Shown here piece after piece: positions 44,612 through 53,295 of a stretch of DNA of 64,000 nt (position 1 is its first letter; each line of letters starts with the position of its first letter). The DNA is from Roseiarcus sp036489975 (lineage in GTDB: Bacteria; Pseudomonadota; Alphaproteobacteria; Rhizobiales; Beijerinckiaceae): the NCBI GenBank assembly GCA_036489975.1, contig DASXES010000095.1, positions 1-64,000 of the forward strand, given 5' to 3'. The translations under genes were made by a program, and so were the position numbers. The notes under the pieces were generated by a model. The model had not been told where the DNA came from. It made no database searches and saw only the letters and a list, made by a program, of their open reading frames with translations.

Positions 44612-45070
44612 ATGGCGCCGAGTCGCATCGCGATACTCGTTCCCTTCATCGTCGGACTCGCGGCGACCGTCGTCACAATCGTGATTCACGGCGTCGTCTT
44701 TCACGCAATCGTCACGAGCCTGCACCGGGATCTCAAGCGCGGCCGCCTTGGCGCGCGAACCTCGGTGAACTCGACATTCACGATGGTCACAATCCTGCTC
44801 GCGCTCGGAAGCCATCTGGCGGAGATCTCGCTTTGGGCCTTCGTCCTCGATATTTCTGGCGCGGTCGCCGACATCGGCGCGGCGATATATTCGTCCGCCG
44901 GCAGCTATACGACTTCGGGCTCCGACATCGTGTTGTCGCCAGAATGGAAGCTGCTCGGACCGTTTGAAGCGGTGGATGGGATGCTGATGTTCGGCGTCTC
45001 GACCGCGTTCATTTTCGCGGTCGTCAACCGCCTGATTCATGCGCGGTACGATGGCGTGGACGTTCTCTGA
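44612..45070 (+). CDS. Channel-like small membrane protein
   Basis: 152 aa from ATG 44612 (strong SD GGAGGTGAG). Four hydrophobic segments: IAILVPFIVGLAATVVTIVI, FTMVTILLALGSHLAEISLW, a central helix, and AVDGMLMFGVSTAFIFAVVN. Between the last two lies SSAGSYTTSGSDIVLSPEWK, similar to the pore loop of small potassium-channel-family proteins, but the filter TVGYGD is TTSGSD. Divergent from paiB. Ion selectivity cannot be inferred. Confidence 0.7.
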   Translation: MAPSRIAILVPFIVGLAATVVTIVIHGVVFHAIVTSLHRDLKRGRLGARTSVNSTFTMVTILLALGSHLAEISLWAFVLDISGAVADIGAAIYSSAGSYTTSGSDIVLSPEWKLLGPFEAVDGMLMFGVSTAFIFAVVNRLIHARYDGVDVL

Positions 45071-45094
45071 AGGCCGGGTCTCGAAGCCTCGTCG

Positions 45095-45559
45095 CTAAAG
45101 CCCGAGGTCGCTCAAGCCGGGATGATCATCCGGACGACGCCCCAGCGGCCAGTGATAAAGACGGTCCTGCTCGCGGATCGGCATATCGTTGATGCTCGCG
45201 AGGCGGACCCGCATCAGCCCGTCGTCGTCGAACTCCCAGTTCTCATTGCCGTAAGAGCGGAACCAGCTTCCGGAATCGTCACGCCACTCGTAGGCGAAGC
45301 GAACCGCGATGCGGTTCTCATGAAAGGCCCAGAGCTCCTTGATCAGCCGATAGTCGAGCTCGCGGTTCCACTTGCGAGTGAGAAACGCCTCGATCGCGGG
45401 GCGGCCAGACAAGAACTCGGCCCGGTTTCGCCACCGGCTGTTTTCGGAATAGGCGAGCGCGACGCGGGCCGGGTCACGCGTGTTCCAGCCGTCCTCGGCC
45501 CCACGCGCCTTCTGCGCCGCGGTCTCCTGATTGAAGGGTGGCAGAGGGGGTCGACTCAT
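45095..45559 (-). CDS. DUF1348 (NTF2-like) protein
   Basis: 154 aa, nuclear-transport-factor-2-like fold: GAEDGWNTRDPARVALAYSE, SRWRNRAEFLSGRPAIEAFL, WNRELDYRLIKELWAFHENR, FRSYGNENWEFDDDGLMRVR and a C-terminal RLYHWPLGRRPDDHPGLSDL. These match DUF1348, proteins of unknown activity with a ligand pocket. It lies 12 bases downstream of ispG on the minus strand, possibly co-transcribed. Confidence 0.88.
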   Translation of the reverse strand: MSRPPLPPFNQETAAQKARGAEDGWNTRDPARVALAYSENSRWRNRAEFLSGRPAIEAFLTRKWNRELDYRLIKELWAFHENRIAVRFAYEWRDDSGSWFRSYGNENWEFDDDGLMRVRLASINDMPIREQDRLYHWPLGRRPDDHPGLSDLGL

Positions 45560-45571
45560 GGCTCTCGCCCC

Positions 45572-46846
45572 CTATTCCGCCGCCTGCCGATTCGCCCCGT
45601 AGCGCTTCTCGATATAGTCGTTGACCAGCGCCTTGAAGTCCTCGGCGATGCGCGGGCCCCGGAGGGTGACGGTTTTCACCCCGTCGACAAACACCGGCGC
45701 GGCCGGCGCTTCGCCCGTTCCCGGCAGCGAGATGCCGATATTGGCGTGCTTGCTCTCGCCCGGCCCGTTGACGATGCAGCCCATCACCGCGACGTTGAGG
45801 CGCTCGACGCCCGGATAGACCTTGCGCCACTCGGGCATGGACGTCGCGAGATAGGTCTCGATGTCGCGCGCCAGGCTCTGAAACACGGTCGAAGTCGTGC
45901 GTCCGCAGCCGGGACAGGCGGCCACCTGCGGCGCAAAGCTGCGGAAGCCCATGGTCTGCAGCAGTTCCTGCGCGACCTTGACCTCCTGCGTCCGGTCGCC
46001 GCCCGGCTCTGGGGTGAGCGAAATACGGATCGTGTCGCCAAGCCCCTGCTGCAGCAGGACGCCAAGCGCGGCGGACGAGGCCACAATGCCCTTCGAGCCC
46101 ATGCCGGCTTCGGTGAGGCCCAGATGCAGCGCGTAATCGGACCGCTGCCCAAGTGTGCGATAGACGGTGATGAGATCCTGCACCGACGAGACTTTCGCCG
46201 ACAGGATAATGCGGTCGCGGTTCAGGCCGATCTCCTCCGCCCGCGTCGCCGAGAGCAGCGCCGAGCGCACCATGGCCTCGCGCGTGACCGCGCCCGCCTC
46301 GAGCGGCTTCGCGCTCGCCGCGTTCTCGTCCATGAGGGTGGTCAGAAGGTCCTGATCGAGCGAACCCCAGTTGGCCCCGATGCGCACCGTCTTGCCGTTG
46401 CGGATCGCGATCTCGACGATCTTACCGAACTGCAGGTCGCGCTTGTTCTTGAAGCCGACGTTGCCGGGATTGATGCGATATTTGTCGAGCGCCTCGGCGC
46501 AGGCCGGATGATCGGCGAGCAGCTTGTGGCCGATATAGTGGAAGTCGCCGATCAGCGGCGCCGTGATGCCTCTGGCGCGCAAGCGGTCGCGAATATGGGG
46601 AACGGCAGCGGCGGCCTCATCGCGATCGACCGTGATCCGCACCAACTCCGAGCCCGCCCGAGCCAGCGCCGCGACCTGGCGCGTCGTCGCCTCGATGTCG
46701 GCCGTGTCGGTGTTGGTCATCGACTGCACGACGATTGGCGCGCCGCCGCCAACAATGACCGCCCCATCGCCCTCGCCGACACGGACCCCGACGGTCGCAT
46801 GGCGGGAAAGCGGTCCCGAAGGCGTGTCCGGCATTGCAAGGCTCAT
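45572..46846 (-). CDS. ispG: 4-hydroxy-3-methylbut-2-enyl diphosphate synthase
   Basis: [4Fe-4S] enzyme of the MEP isoprenoid pathway (GcpE). 424 aa from ATG 46846, chosen for the AAGGA eight bases before; the frame is open far upstream but without family similarity. Landmarks: PIVVQSMTNTDTADIEATTR, DFHYIGHKLLADHP, KYRINPGNVGFKNKRD, and the cluster ligands in ACPGCGRTTS and VMGCIVNGPGESKHANIGIS. Essential housekeeping gene in bacteria that use the MEP route. Confidence 0.95.
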   Translation of the reverse strand: MSLAMPDTPSGPLSRHATVGVRVGEGDGAVIVGGGAPIVVQSMTNTDTADIEATTRQVAALARAGSELVRITVDRDEAAAAVPHIRDRLRARGITAPLIGDFHYIGHKLLADHPACAEALDKYRINPGNVGFKNKRDLQFGKIVEIAIRNGKTVRIGANWGSLDQDLLTTLMDENAASAKPLEAGAVTREAMVRSALLSATRAEEIGLNRDRIILSAKVSSVQDLITVYRTLGQRSDYALHLGLTEAGMGSKGIVASSAALGVLLQQGLGDTIRISLTPEPGGDRTQEVKVAQELLQTMGFRSFAPQVAACPGCGRTTSTVFQSLARDIETYLATSMPEWRKVYPGVERLNVAVMGCIVNGPGESKHANIGISLPGTGEAPAAPVFVDGVKTVTLRGPRIAEDFKALVNDYIEKRYGANRQAAE

Positions 46847-47027
46847 CGCCGCCATCCTTTTTACGGCCGCGCGGCCGAATTGACCCCGCCGCGTTCTAGG
46901 CGCTCGGGGGAAATTTGTCATCCCGGGGCTATTGCGGGGCAATAGGCCCTCGAAAGCGTTATCGCAATGCAATATGACGGTTTTGCGCGGGCCCGTTTCG
47001 CGCTCAAGCCGAACCCGGAGAAACGCG

Positions 47028-47813
47028 ATGCCGCTCGCCAAACGCCACGCCCTGGTCACCGGTTCGACGAGCGGCATTGGCCTGGCGATCGCGCGCGCCC
47101 TCGCCAACGAAGGCGCCGACGTCTTCATCAACGGCTTTGGCGACCAGGCGGCGATCGAGACCGAGCGCGCCAAAATCGAGAAGGATTTCGGCGTCCGAGC
47201 CTTCTACAACGGGGCCGACATGACTAAGGGACCGGAAATCGAGGCGATGATCGCCGAGGCCAAAGCCAAGATGGGGTCTCTCGACATCCTGGTCAATAAC
47301 GCGGGCATCCAGCATGTCTCGCCGATCGAGGACTTTCCCCCCGAAAAGTGGGACGCGATCATCGCCATCAACCTCACCGCGGCGTTTCACGCGATCCGCG
47401 CCGCGGTTCCGGGCATGAAGGCGCAAAAATGGGGCCGGATCATCAACACCGCCTCCGCGCATTCGCTGGTCGCCTCGCCGTACAAGTCAGCCTATGTCTC
47501 TGCCAAGCACGGCCTCGCCGGTCTCACCAAGACCGTGGCGCTCGAGCTTGCGACCTTCGGCGTCACTGCCAATTGCATCTCGCCCGGTTATGTCTGGACG
47601 CCGCTGGTCGAGCGCCAGATCCCCGACACGATGAAGGCGCGCGACATGACGCGCGAGCAGGTGATCAACGACGTGATCCTCGCGGCGCAACCGACCAAGC
47701 AGTTCGTCACCGTCGACCAGGTCGCGGCGCTCGCCGTCTTTCTCTGCTCGGACGCTGCCGCGCAGATCACCGGCGCCAACCTCTCGATCGACGGCGGATG
47801 GACCGCCGGATGA
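47028..47813 (+). CDS. bdhA: 3-hydroxybutyrate dehydrogenase
   Basis: 261-aa SDR interconverting D-3-hydroxybutyrate and acetoacetate with NAD, in PHB/ketone-body metabolism. ATG 47028 with GGAG eight bases upstream. TGSTSGIG cofactor motif, ILVNNAGIQHVSPIEDFP (the NAGIQHV sequence is typical of BDH), catalytic NTASAHSLVASPYKSAYVSA and the C-terminal ANLSIDGGWTAG. The substrate-site motif TPLVERQIPD also fits this enzyme. Followed by a patatin gene, a common alphaproteobacterial pairing. Confidence 0.93.
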   Translation: MPLAKRHALVTGSTSGIGLAIARALANEGADVFINGFGDQAAIETERAKIEKDFGVRAFYNGADMTKGPEIEAMIAEAKAKMGSLDILVNNAGIQHVSPIEDFPPEKWDAIIAINLTAAFHAIRAAVPGMKAQKWGRIINTASAHSLVASPYKSAYVSAKHGLAGLTKTVALELATFGVTANCISPGYVWTPLVERQIPDTMKARDMTREQVINDVILAAQPTKQFVTVDQVAALAVFLCSDAAAQITGANLSIDGGWTAG

Positions 47814-47876
47814 GCCGTTCGCCCCGCCCACCCGCTGCGAAACCGGCCACCCGGAAGCGCGTCGCCTCGCCGCGCG

Positions 47877-48944
47877 ATGAGCGTCAAGACAATCAATCTC
47901 GCCCTCCAAGGGGGCGGCTCGCACGGCGCCTACACCTGGGGCGCGCTCGACGCGTTCGCCGAAGACGAGCGGATCGAGATTTCGGCGATCAGCGGCGCGA
48001 GCGCCGGCGCCATGAACGCCGTTGTGTTCGCCTCGGGGATGAGCGAAGGCGGGCGAGAGCGCGCCCGCACGAAACTGGAGGACTTCTGGCTCTCGGTGTC
48101 GTCGGAAGGCTCGCTCACGACTTTTCAGCGCCGATGGTTCGACAAGGCGCTCGGCGCCTGGGGCGGCCTTTGGCCTGCGTCGCGCTGGATCGACGCCTGG
48201 ACCGAGACGGCGATTGGGCTCCTCAGCCCGTATGAGTTCAATCCATTCAACATCAATCCGCTGCGCGCCCATCTCGAGGCGGTGGTTGATTTCGAACGCC
48301 TTCGCGCCGGCGCCGAGCCCAAGCTCTTCGTCGCTGCAACCAATGTGAGAACCGGGCGCGGCGAGGTCTTCCGCCGCGACATTCTCACCGTTGATCATGT
48401 GATGGCGTCGGCCTGTCTGCCGCAGCTGTTCCAGGCGGTGGTCGTCGATGGACAACCCTATTGGGACGGGGGATTCGCCGGCAATCCGCCTCTCTGGCCG
48501 CTGTTCTACGAGACGCAGTGCCGCGACGCGATCATTGTGCAAATCAATCCGATCGAACGCGAGGAGACGCCTCGCCTTCCGGCGGAGATCGCCGACCGGG
48601 TCGACGAGATCACCTTCAACGCGAGCCTGCTGGCGGAGCTGAGAGCAACCGACTTCGTCGCGCGCCTGATCCGCTCGGGCCTGCTCAAGAGCGATGAATA
48701 CCGCGAGGAGCGGCTGCATCGCATCGGCGGCGCCGGCAAGCTCGAATCCTTCGACGCGGCGAGCAAGCAGGACGTCTCGTGGCCGTTCCTGAAGCAATTG
48801 CGCGAGCTCGGCCGCGCCGACACCAAGGCCTGGCTCGACGAGCATTTCGATTCGATCGGCGCCGAAAGCACGCTCGACATCAACAAGGCCCTGCAGCGCG
48901 AGCCAGCAAAACCGCCGACGAGGGGCGCGGCGGCGACGCCGTAG
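47877..48944 (+). CDS. Patatin-like phospholipase
   Basis: 355-aa lipid hydrolase. Oxyanion loop QGGGSHGAYTWGAL (11-24), nucleophile GASAG (40-44, Ser42), and catalytic Asp in YWDGGFAGN (about residue 197), so the Ser-Asp dyad is intact. The remaining C-terminal part is the family-specific helical region (EITFNASLLAELRATDFVAR). Sixty-three bases downstream of bdhA. Acts probably on phospholipids or storage-polymer-associated esters in the cytoplasm; its substrate is unproven. Confidence 0.9.
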   Translation: MSVKTINLALQGGGSHGAYTWGALDAFAEDERIEISAISGASAGAMNAVVFASGMSEGGRERARTKLEDFWLSVSSEGSLTTFQRRWFDKALGAWGGLWPASRWIDAWTETAIGLLSPYEFNPFNINPLRAHLEAVVDFERLRAGAEPKLFVAATNVRTGRGEVFRRDILTVDHVMASACLPQLFQAVVVDGQPYWDGGFAGNPPLWPLFYETQCRDAIIVQINPIEREETPRLPAEIADRVDEITFNASLLAELRATDFVARLIRSGLLKSDEYREERLHRIGGAGKLESFDAASKQDVSWPFLKQLRELGRADTKAWLDEHFDSIGAESTLDINKALQREPAKPPTRGAAATP

Positions 48945-49011
48945 CCGTCTGGACGGGCTCGGCGTGGCCTGAAGCTTCGCGCCGACTGGCGCTTTCCGCC
49001 GAATCCCGGCC

Positions 49012-49386
49012 TCAAGCGCCCCAGAGGCGCTGGCGTCTTGTGATCGCGTGCGCCCACCAGAACCACCCAAGCGTGAACGGCAGCATGACGCTCAACGCCA
49101 TCGCTTCCGTCAGACTCCGCTCGGCCGACAGATCGATCGTCATGCTCGCGCCGGGCGCCAGGGCCTTCGGCGGCGGGTCCGGGATCCGCGACGGCCCGGC
49201 GTCAAGCGCATTGTCGCGCACCCATTGGTCGGACTTGGGATCGCTTCCGGCGTCGTGAAGATTCTGTTCGTCCGCCGCGGTGAAAGGAACGGTGTCGCCG
49301 GTGAGCCCGTCGAGAACCACCGGCGCGCTCTTGCGCGGCCGCCGTCCGGCCGTCGGCATCGTGAACGCGATCGTCTTCCTGCTCAC
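49012..49386 (-). CDS. Small protein with C-terminal membrane helix
   Basis: 124 aa, function not recognised. The N-terminal two thirds is polar and Pro-rich (TPTAGRRPRKSAPVVLDGL-like start, SRIPDPPPKALAPGA), then one hydrophobic helix (LTEAMALSVMLPFTLGWFWW) and a basic end (ITRRQRLWGA). The start overlaps the parA stop by four bases, so the two are translationally coupled; it could be a membrane anchor or partner for the ParA-like ATPase. Confidence 0.65.
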   Translation of the reverse strand: MSRKTIAFTMPTAGRRPRKSAPVVLDGLTGDTVPFTAADEQNLHDAGSDPKSDQWVRDNALDAGPSRIPDPPPKALAPGASMTIDLSAERSLTEAMALSVMLPFTLGWFWWAHAITRRQRLWGA

Positions 49387-50027
49387 GCCGCTTTCCTTTT
49401 CCTTCCGCCGTAAATTTCACGAGCGAGAGCGTCGATCTCGCGCGCCGCCTCGCTCGCCGGCGCGGCCTCGATCACCGAAAGCCCCCTAGCGGCGCTCTCC
49501 GCGTAGATGATGCGCTGGTTGAGGACCGCGGCGAGGACGGGAACCGCCTCGAACTGCGCCAGCGCCGCGGCGGCGTCGCGCCCGATCGCGGTCCTGGCGA
49601 TGCGGCGATTGACGACGAACGCAGCCTTGAGGCTTTCCTTCATTTGCTGCGCCTCGCGGATCAATTGCACCGTGTCCGCGGCAGCCCACACGTCGTAGGG
49701 CGAGGGCTGAACGGGGATCAGCACAAGATCGCTGGCGAGAATCGCGGAGCGCGCAAGCTCGTTCACCCGCGGCGCGCCGTCGATGATGACGAGCTCATAG
49801 TCGCCGCCGAGCCGCGGCAAGTCGCGATGCAGCGTCGGCTTCGCCATGCCGACGACGGTGAACGGCGGCTCGCTTTCACGCGTGCTCGACCAAGCCATCG
49901 CGCTCGCCTGCGGATCGGCGTCGACCAGGAGGACGCGGGCGCCGGAAGCGGCGAAGCTCGCGGCCAGGTTGATCGCGACGGTCGTCTTGCCGACGCCGCC
50001 CTTTTGATTGAGGACGCCGATGATCAT
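49383..50027 (-). CDS. ParA-family ATPase (orphan)
   Basis: 214 aa from ATG 50027. Deviant Walker A KGGVGKTT (residues 9-16), VLLVDADPQASAMAW (Walker A' region) and YELVIIDGAPRVNELARSAI (Walker B) define a ParA/MinD-type ATPase that dimerises on DNA or membrane with ATP. It has no N-terminal HTH, and there is no parB or parS-like repeat nearby, so it is an orphan that positions some other cargo. Coupled to the small membrane protein gene downstream. Confidence 0.88.
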   Translation of the reverse strand: MIIGVLNQKGGVGKTTVAINLAASFAASGARVLLVDADPQASAMAWSSTRESEPPFTVVGMAKPTLHRDLPRLGGDYELVIIDGAPRVNELARSAILASDLVLIPVQPSPYDVWAAADTVQLIREAQQMKESLKAAFVVNRRIARTAIGRDAAAALAQFEAVPVLAAVLNQRIIYAESAARGLSVIEAAPASEAAREIDALAREIYGGRKRKAA

Positions 50028-50178
50028 CAGATGCGTTCCTTCGCCCTGAGCTCGCCGGCGCCCGTTCGGGCCGCCGCCGCAGAACCGCAATGCTGCACTG
50101 CAACAATCTCACAGTCCCGCGATTCGGACAAGGCCGCATCTCGGGTCGCCCACAGCGGGGAGCGGCCCGCGCAAAATA

Positions 50179-50207
50179 AAAGGGGCCGGCGCGAGGCCGG
50201 CCCCTTT
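50179..50207 (-). terminator. Rho-independent terminator of the second sugar ABC operon
   Basis: On the minus strand AAAGGGGCCGGC-CTCGC-GCCGGCCCCTTT makes a 12-bp stem with a 5-base loop, followed by TTTTATTTT. It lies 26 bases after the binding-protein stop at 50233. A textbook intrinsic terminator. Confidence 0.85.
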
Positions 50208-50232
50208 CCATCCCGCCGTCGGCGCGTGGAGC

Positions 50233-51249
50233 TTAGCTGCCACCGCCGATGCAGGTGTCGGCGTTCTTCGGCGTGCAGACGTCGAGCCCGGTATAGGTCG
50301 GGTCGGCCGGCGCCGGCTTGCCGTCCTTCATATCCTTCAGGAAGTACATCGCCTTGTATCCCATCTCGAACGGCCGCTGGCCGACCTGGCCGGAGGAGAG
50401 CCCTTTCTTCATGAGATCGATCTGCACCGGGAGCGTGTCGGCGACGACGAGGGCGAGCGCGCCGGAGGCGATCTTGTCCTTGTACTTCTCGGCCGTCTTC
50501 GCGTAGGCGTCCGGCAGGAATTGCGGGAAGCCGCCGGTCGGGGTGAACGCGTCGAGGTTGGGATATTTGGCGAGGATGTCCTCCATCTGCTGGTTCGCGA
50601 CCGTGAAGTCGTCGTTGGTGTAAAGCGGACAACCGGCGGGTTCGGTCCAGCCGTTCTGGCCGGTGAGGCGAGCGCCGGGCGATTCGTCGCTCTTCTTGCC
50701 GGCGAGCGTGTCGCGGATGCCCTGCATGCGCTCGTTATGATTGGCCGCCGCGGCGCCGCCGGACTGGATGCAGATCGTGCCGCCCTTGGGCTTGATCGCC
50801 ATCACGAGCTTGGCGATGTTTTCGCCGATATCGTAATTATGGGTGCCGACATAGGCGGCGCGCAATCCCTTGTCCGCCGGCAGGAGGTCCGAGTCCCAGG
50901 TGAGCACGGGGATCTTGTTGGCGGCGGCGTCCTTGAGCGCGTTGGCGATCGCCGGCGCGTTGGCCGCCGACACGGCGATCCCGTCCACCTTCTTTGTCAC
51001 CAGGTCGGCGACGATCTGCGCCTGCTCGTCGCCGCCACCGTGCTCACCGGGACCGATATAGAGGCACTTGACGGCGCCCTTGAGCTCCTTCTCGGCTTTC
51101 TTGCATCCGGCGAGCGCCTGATCGAAGAAGGGGTTGTTGGTGTTCTTCGGCACCAGCGCAAAGGTGTAGGGTTCAGCGGCTCGCGCCGAGGCCGAAACAG
51201 CAAGTAGCGCGCCGGCGGCGACAGCGCCGGTCAACATAAGCTTCAACAT
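50233..51249 (-). CDS. Sugar ABC transporter substrate-binding protein (CUT2 type)
   Basis: 338-aa periplasmic binding protein (Peripla_BP_4 fold). Signal peptide MLKLMLTGAVAAGALLAVSA, cleaved after ARA near residue 24. Motifs: FALVPKNTNNPFFDQALAGC, VDGIAVSAANAPAIANALKD, YVGTHNYDIGENIAKLVMAI and ICIQSGGAAAANHNERMQGI. Resembles the FrcB branch of sugar-binding proteins, but the sugar is not certain. GGAGGAAACGAA precedes the ATG. Last gene of the operon, with a strong terminator after it. Confidence 0.9.
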   Translation of the reverse strand: MLKLMLTGAVAAGALLAVSASARAAEPYTFALVPKNTNNPFFDQALAGCKKAEKELKGAVKCLYIGPGEHGGGDEQAQIVADLVTKKVDGIAVSAANAPAIANALKDAAANKIPVLTWDSDLLPADKGLRAAYVGTHNYDIGENIAKLVMAIKPKGGTICIQSGGAAAANHNERMQGIRDTLAGKKSDESPGARLTGQNGWTEPAGCPLYTNDDFTVANQQMEDILAKYPNLDAFTPTGGFPQFLPDAYAKTAEKYKDKIASGALALVVADTLPVQIDLMKKGLSSGQVGQRPFEMGYKAMYFLKDMKDGKPAPADPTYTGLDVCTPKNADTCIGGGS

Positions 51250-51306
51250 TTCGTTTCCTCCAATGTTGGCCCCTTGGGCCTTTTAGACGCGGCCCCCGCG
51301 ACGGGG

Positions 51307-52338
51307 TCACTCGCGTTTCGCGCCTCGGAGCTTCCCGAGGTAAACCGCTCCAATCAAGAACAAGCCGACAAACGAGCCCTGCCAATTCGAATCGACGCCC
51401 GCCATCAGAAGCGAATTGCGGATGACAAAGATCAGCGCCGCGCCGATGAACGCGCCATAGGCGCTGGCCTCGCCACCCATCAAGTTTGCGCCGCCGATCA
51501 CCGCCGCCGAAATGGCGAGGAGTTCGTACGAGGCGCCAAGGGCGTTGATTGCCGAGCCGGCCCAGCCGACGGAGAGAATGGCGGCGAAAGCCGCCGTCAA
51601 TGCGGAGAAGACGTAGACCTGCACCTTGATGCGATTGACGGGAACGCCGGTCAATAAAGCCGCGTGTTCATTGCCTCCGATCGCGAGCACATGGCGACCC
51701 CAGCTCGTCATCTTGTAGACAACGCCCAGAAGAAACGTGAAGACGATGAGGAACAGGAGCGGAGAACTCAGCTCGAAGTTCGGCGTGATGCGCCACGCGC
51801 CGCTTCCCAGCGCCTTGAAGGACGGTCCGCCTGGGCCGAACTTGTAGAGCATGCGGTTTCCCGACAGCACCACCGCGACCGAGCGCGCGATCGCCAGCAT
51901 GCCGAGCGTCGTCACGAATGGCGACAGGCCGAGATAGGCGATGATGATTCCGTTGATGAGCCCCGCGACGCCTCCGGCGAATAGACCGACGATCACGGCG
52001 GCCCAGCCCGGATAGCCCGCGTCAAGTGTAAGACCGCACGAGACGGCCGTCAGACCCATGATCGAACCGACCGAGAGGTCGATGCCGCCGGTCGCGATCA
52101 CCGCAGTCATGCCGAGCGCCATGATGCCAATGAAGGAAAAATTGCGCGTGGTGTTATAGAAATTCTCGGTCGTGGCGAAGGACGCCGGCTGCAGCCAACT
52201 CATCACAATGCAGATGACAATGAGCGCGACCGTCACCCAGAACGCTTGGGAACTCGTGAAGCGTTGCCAAAAATTGTGTTGCTGGACGCCCAGCACCGAT
52301 TCGATCGAGACGTTGGCTTGCGGCGCGTCGCTTGCCAT
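51307..52338 (-). CDS. Sugar ABC transporter permease (CUT2 type)
   Basis: 343-aa inner-membrane permease. Landmarks: MTAVIATGGIDLSVGSIMGL, GLINGIIIAYLGLSPFVTTL, AIGGNEHAALLTGVPVNRIK (the GxNxxAAxxxG loop) and AVIGGANLMGGEASAYGAFI. Starts with a near-consensus SD GAGGAGG six bases before the ATG. One permease gene only, so the pore is probably a homodimer. Confidence 0.92.
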   Translation of the reverse strand: MASDAPQANVSIESVLGVQQHNFWQRFTSSQAFWVTVALIVICIVMSWLQPASFATTENFYNTTRNFSFIGIMALGMTAVIATGGIDLSVGSIMGLTAVSCGLTLDAGYPGWAAVIVGLFAGGVAGLINGIIIAYLGLSPFVTTLGMLAIARSVAVVLSGNRMLYKFGPGGPSFKALGSGAWRITPNFELSSPLLFLIVFTFLLGVVYKMTSWGRHVLAIGGNEHAALLTGVPVNRIKVQVYVFSALTAAFAAILSVGWAGSAINALGASYELLAISAAVIGGANLMGGEASAYGAFIGAALIFVIRNSLLMAGVDSNWQGSFVGLFLIGAVYLGKLRGAKRE

Positions 52339-52349
52339 TGGAAACCTCC

Positions 52350-53090
52350 TCAGGCCGTGTGGATCGCGCCGGTGATCAAGCCGGTCACTTCTTCCGGGCT
52401 CGTCGCCTTGATCGGTTTGTCGGCCACCTTGTTGCCGCGGCGCATGACCATGACCCTGTCACAGACGGCGAATACGTCCGGCATACGATGGCTGATGAGG
52501 ATGATCGCCATGCCGGCGTCCTTCAGCCGACGGATAAGGTCCAGCACCTCAGCGACCTGTCTCACCGAAATCGCGGCCGTTGGCTCGTCCATCAAGACGA
52601 GGCGCGCCTTCGAAAGTCGCGTGCGGGCGATCGCGACCGCCTGGCGCTGCCCGCCCGACATCTGACGCACAAGGTCGCGGGGCCGTGTCTCAGACTTGAG
52701 CTCGGCGAACAATTCGCCAGCGCGCTTGGCCATCGCCCTATGGTCGAGCCAGCGGAACGGACCCGCGCCGCGCTTGACTTCGCGCCCGAGAAACACGTTG
52801 GCGGCGGCCGACAGATTGTTGCACAGCGCCAGATCCTGGTAGACGACCTCGATCCCCTTCTCGCGAGCCTCGACGGGCTTATGAAAATGGACCGGTTCGC
52901 CGCTGAGGCGAATCTCGCCGTGCGTCGGAGGAAAATTCCCGGCGATGACCTTGACCAAGGTCGATTTGCCAGCGCCGTTGTCGCCCATGAGACCGAGCAC
53001 CTCCCCCTCAGCGAGGGTCATGTCGACCTCGTTGAGCGCATGGATGGCGCCGAAGTGCTTGGAAACCTGATTCAACTCGAGAATCGGCAA
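52350..53090 (-). CDS. Sugar ABC transporter ATP-binding protein (single domain, FrcA-like)
   Basis: 246 aa from TTG 53090, preferred because GAGGGAGGA lies just upstream; a GTG at 53123 without a ribosome binding site is the alternative. Walker A GDNGAGKST, signature MSGGQRQAVAIAR, Walker B LVLMDEPTAAI and VILISHRMPDVFAV are intact. Only one ABC domain, as in FrcA-type CUT2 systems, so the working ATPase is a homodimer. First gene of the operon ATPase-permease-binding protein. Confidence 0.92.
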   Translation of the reverse strand: MPILELNQVSKHFGAIHALNEVDMTLAEGEVLGLMGDNGAGKSTLVKVIAGNFPPTHGEIRLSGEPVHFHKPVEAREKGIEVVYQDLALCNNLSAAANVFLGREVKRGAGPFRWLDHRAMAKRAGELFAELKSETRPRDLVRQMSGGQRQAVAIARTRLSKARLVLMDEPTAAISVRQVAEVLDLIRRLKDAGMAIILISHRMPDVFAVCDRVMVMRRGNKVADKPIKATSPEEVTGLITGAIHTA

Positions 53091-53145
53091 GCGGCTTCCT
53101 CCCTCTGCGCACAGCGTAGCCACGCGGTCCGCACGTCCGGCCGCA

Positions 53146-53173
53146 TTTATCTTGACTCATTCTGGCATGTCAG
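53146..53173 (-). promoter_or_regulatory. Candidate promoter of the second sugar ABC operon
   Basis: On the minus strand CTGACA (53173-53168), a 16-base spacer and GATAAA (53151-53146) resemble a sigma-70-type promoter about 55 bases before the TTG start. Only sequence resemblance supports it. Confidence 0.35.
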
Positions 53174-53295
53174 CATCGGATAGATCGGCGCGTCGCGCAA
53201 GCGGTAAAGATGCTCTTTCCTTGACGTGGCGAACGTGAGGAGCAGCGCGCGATCCGGGGCCGGGACGGCTCGGGGAGAGCCCCGATGGTCCCGCC

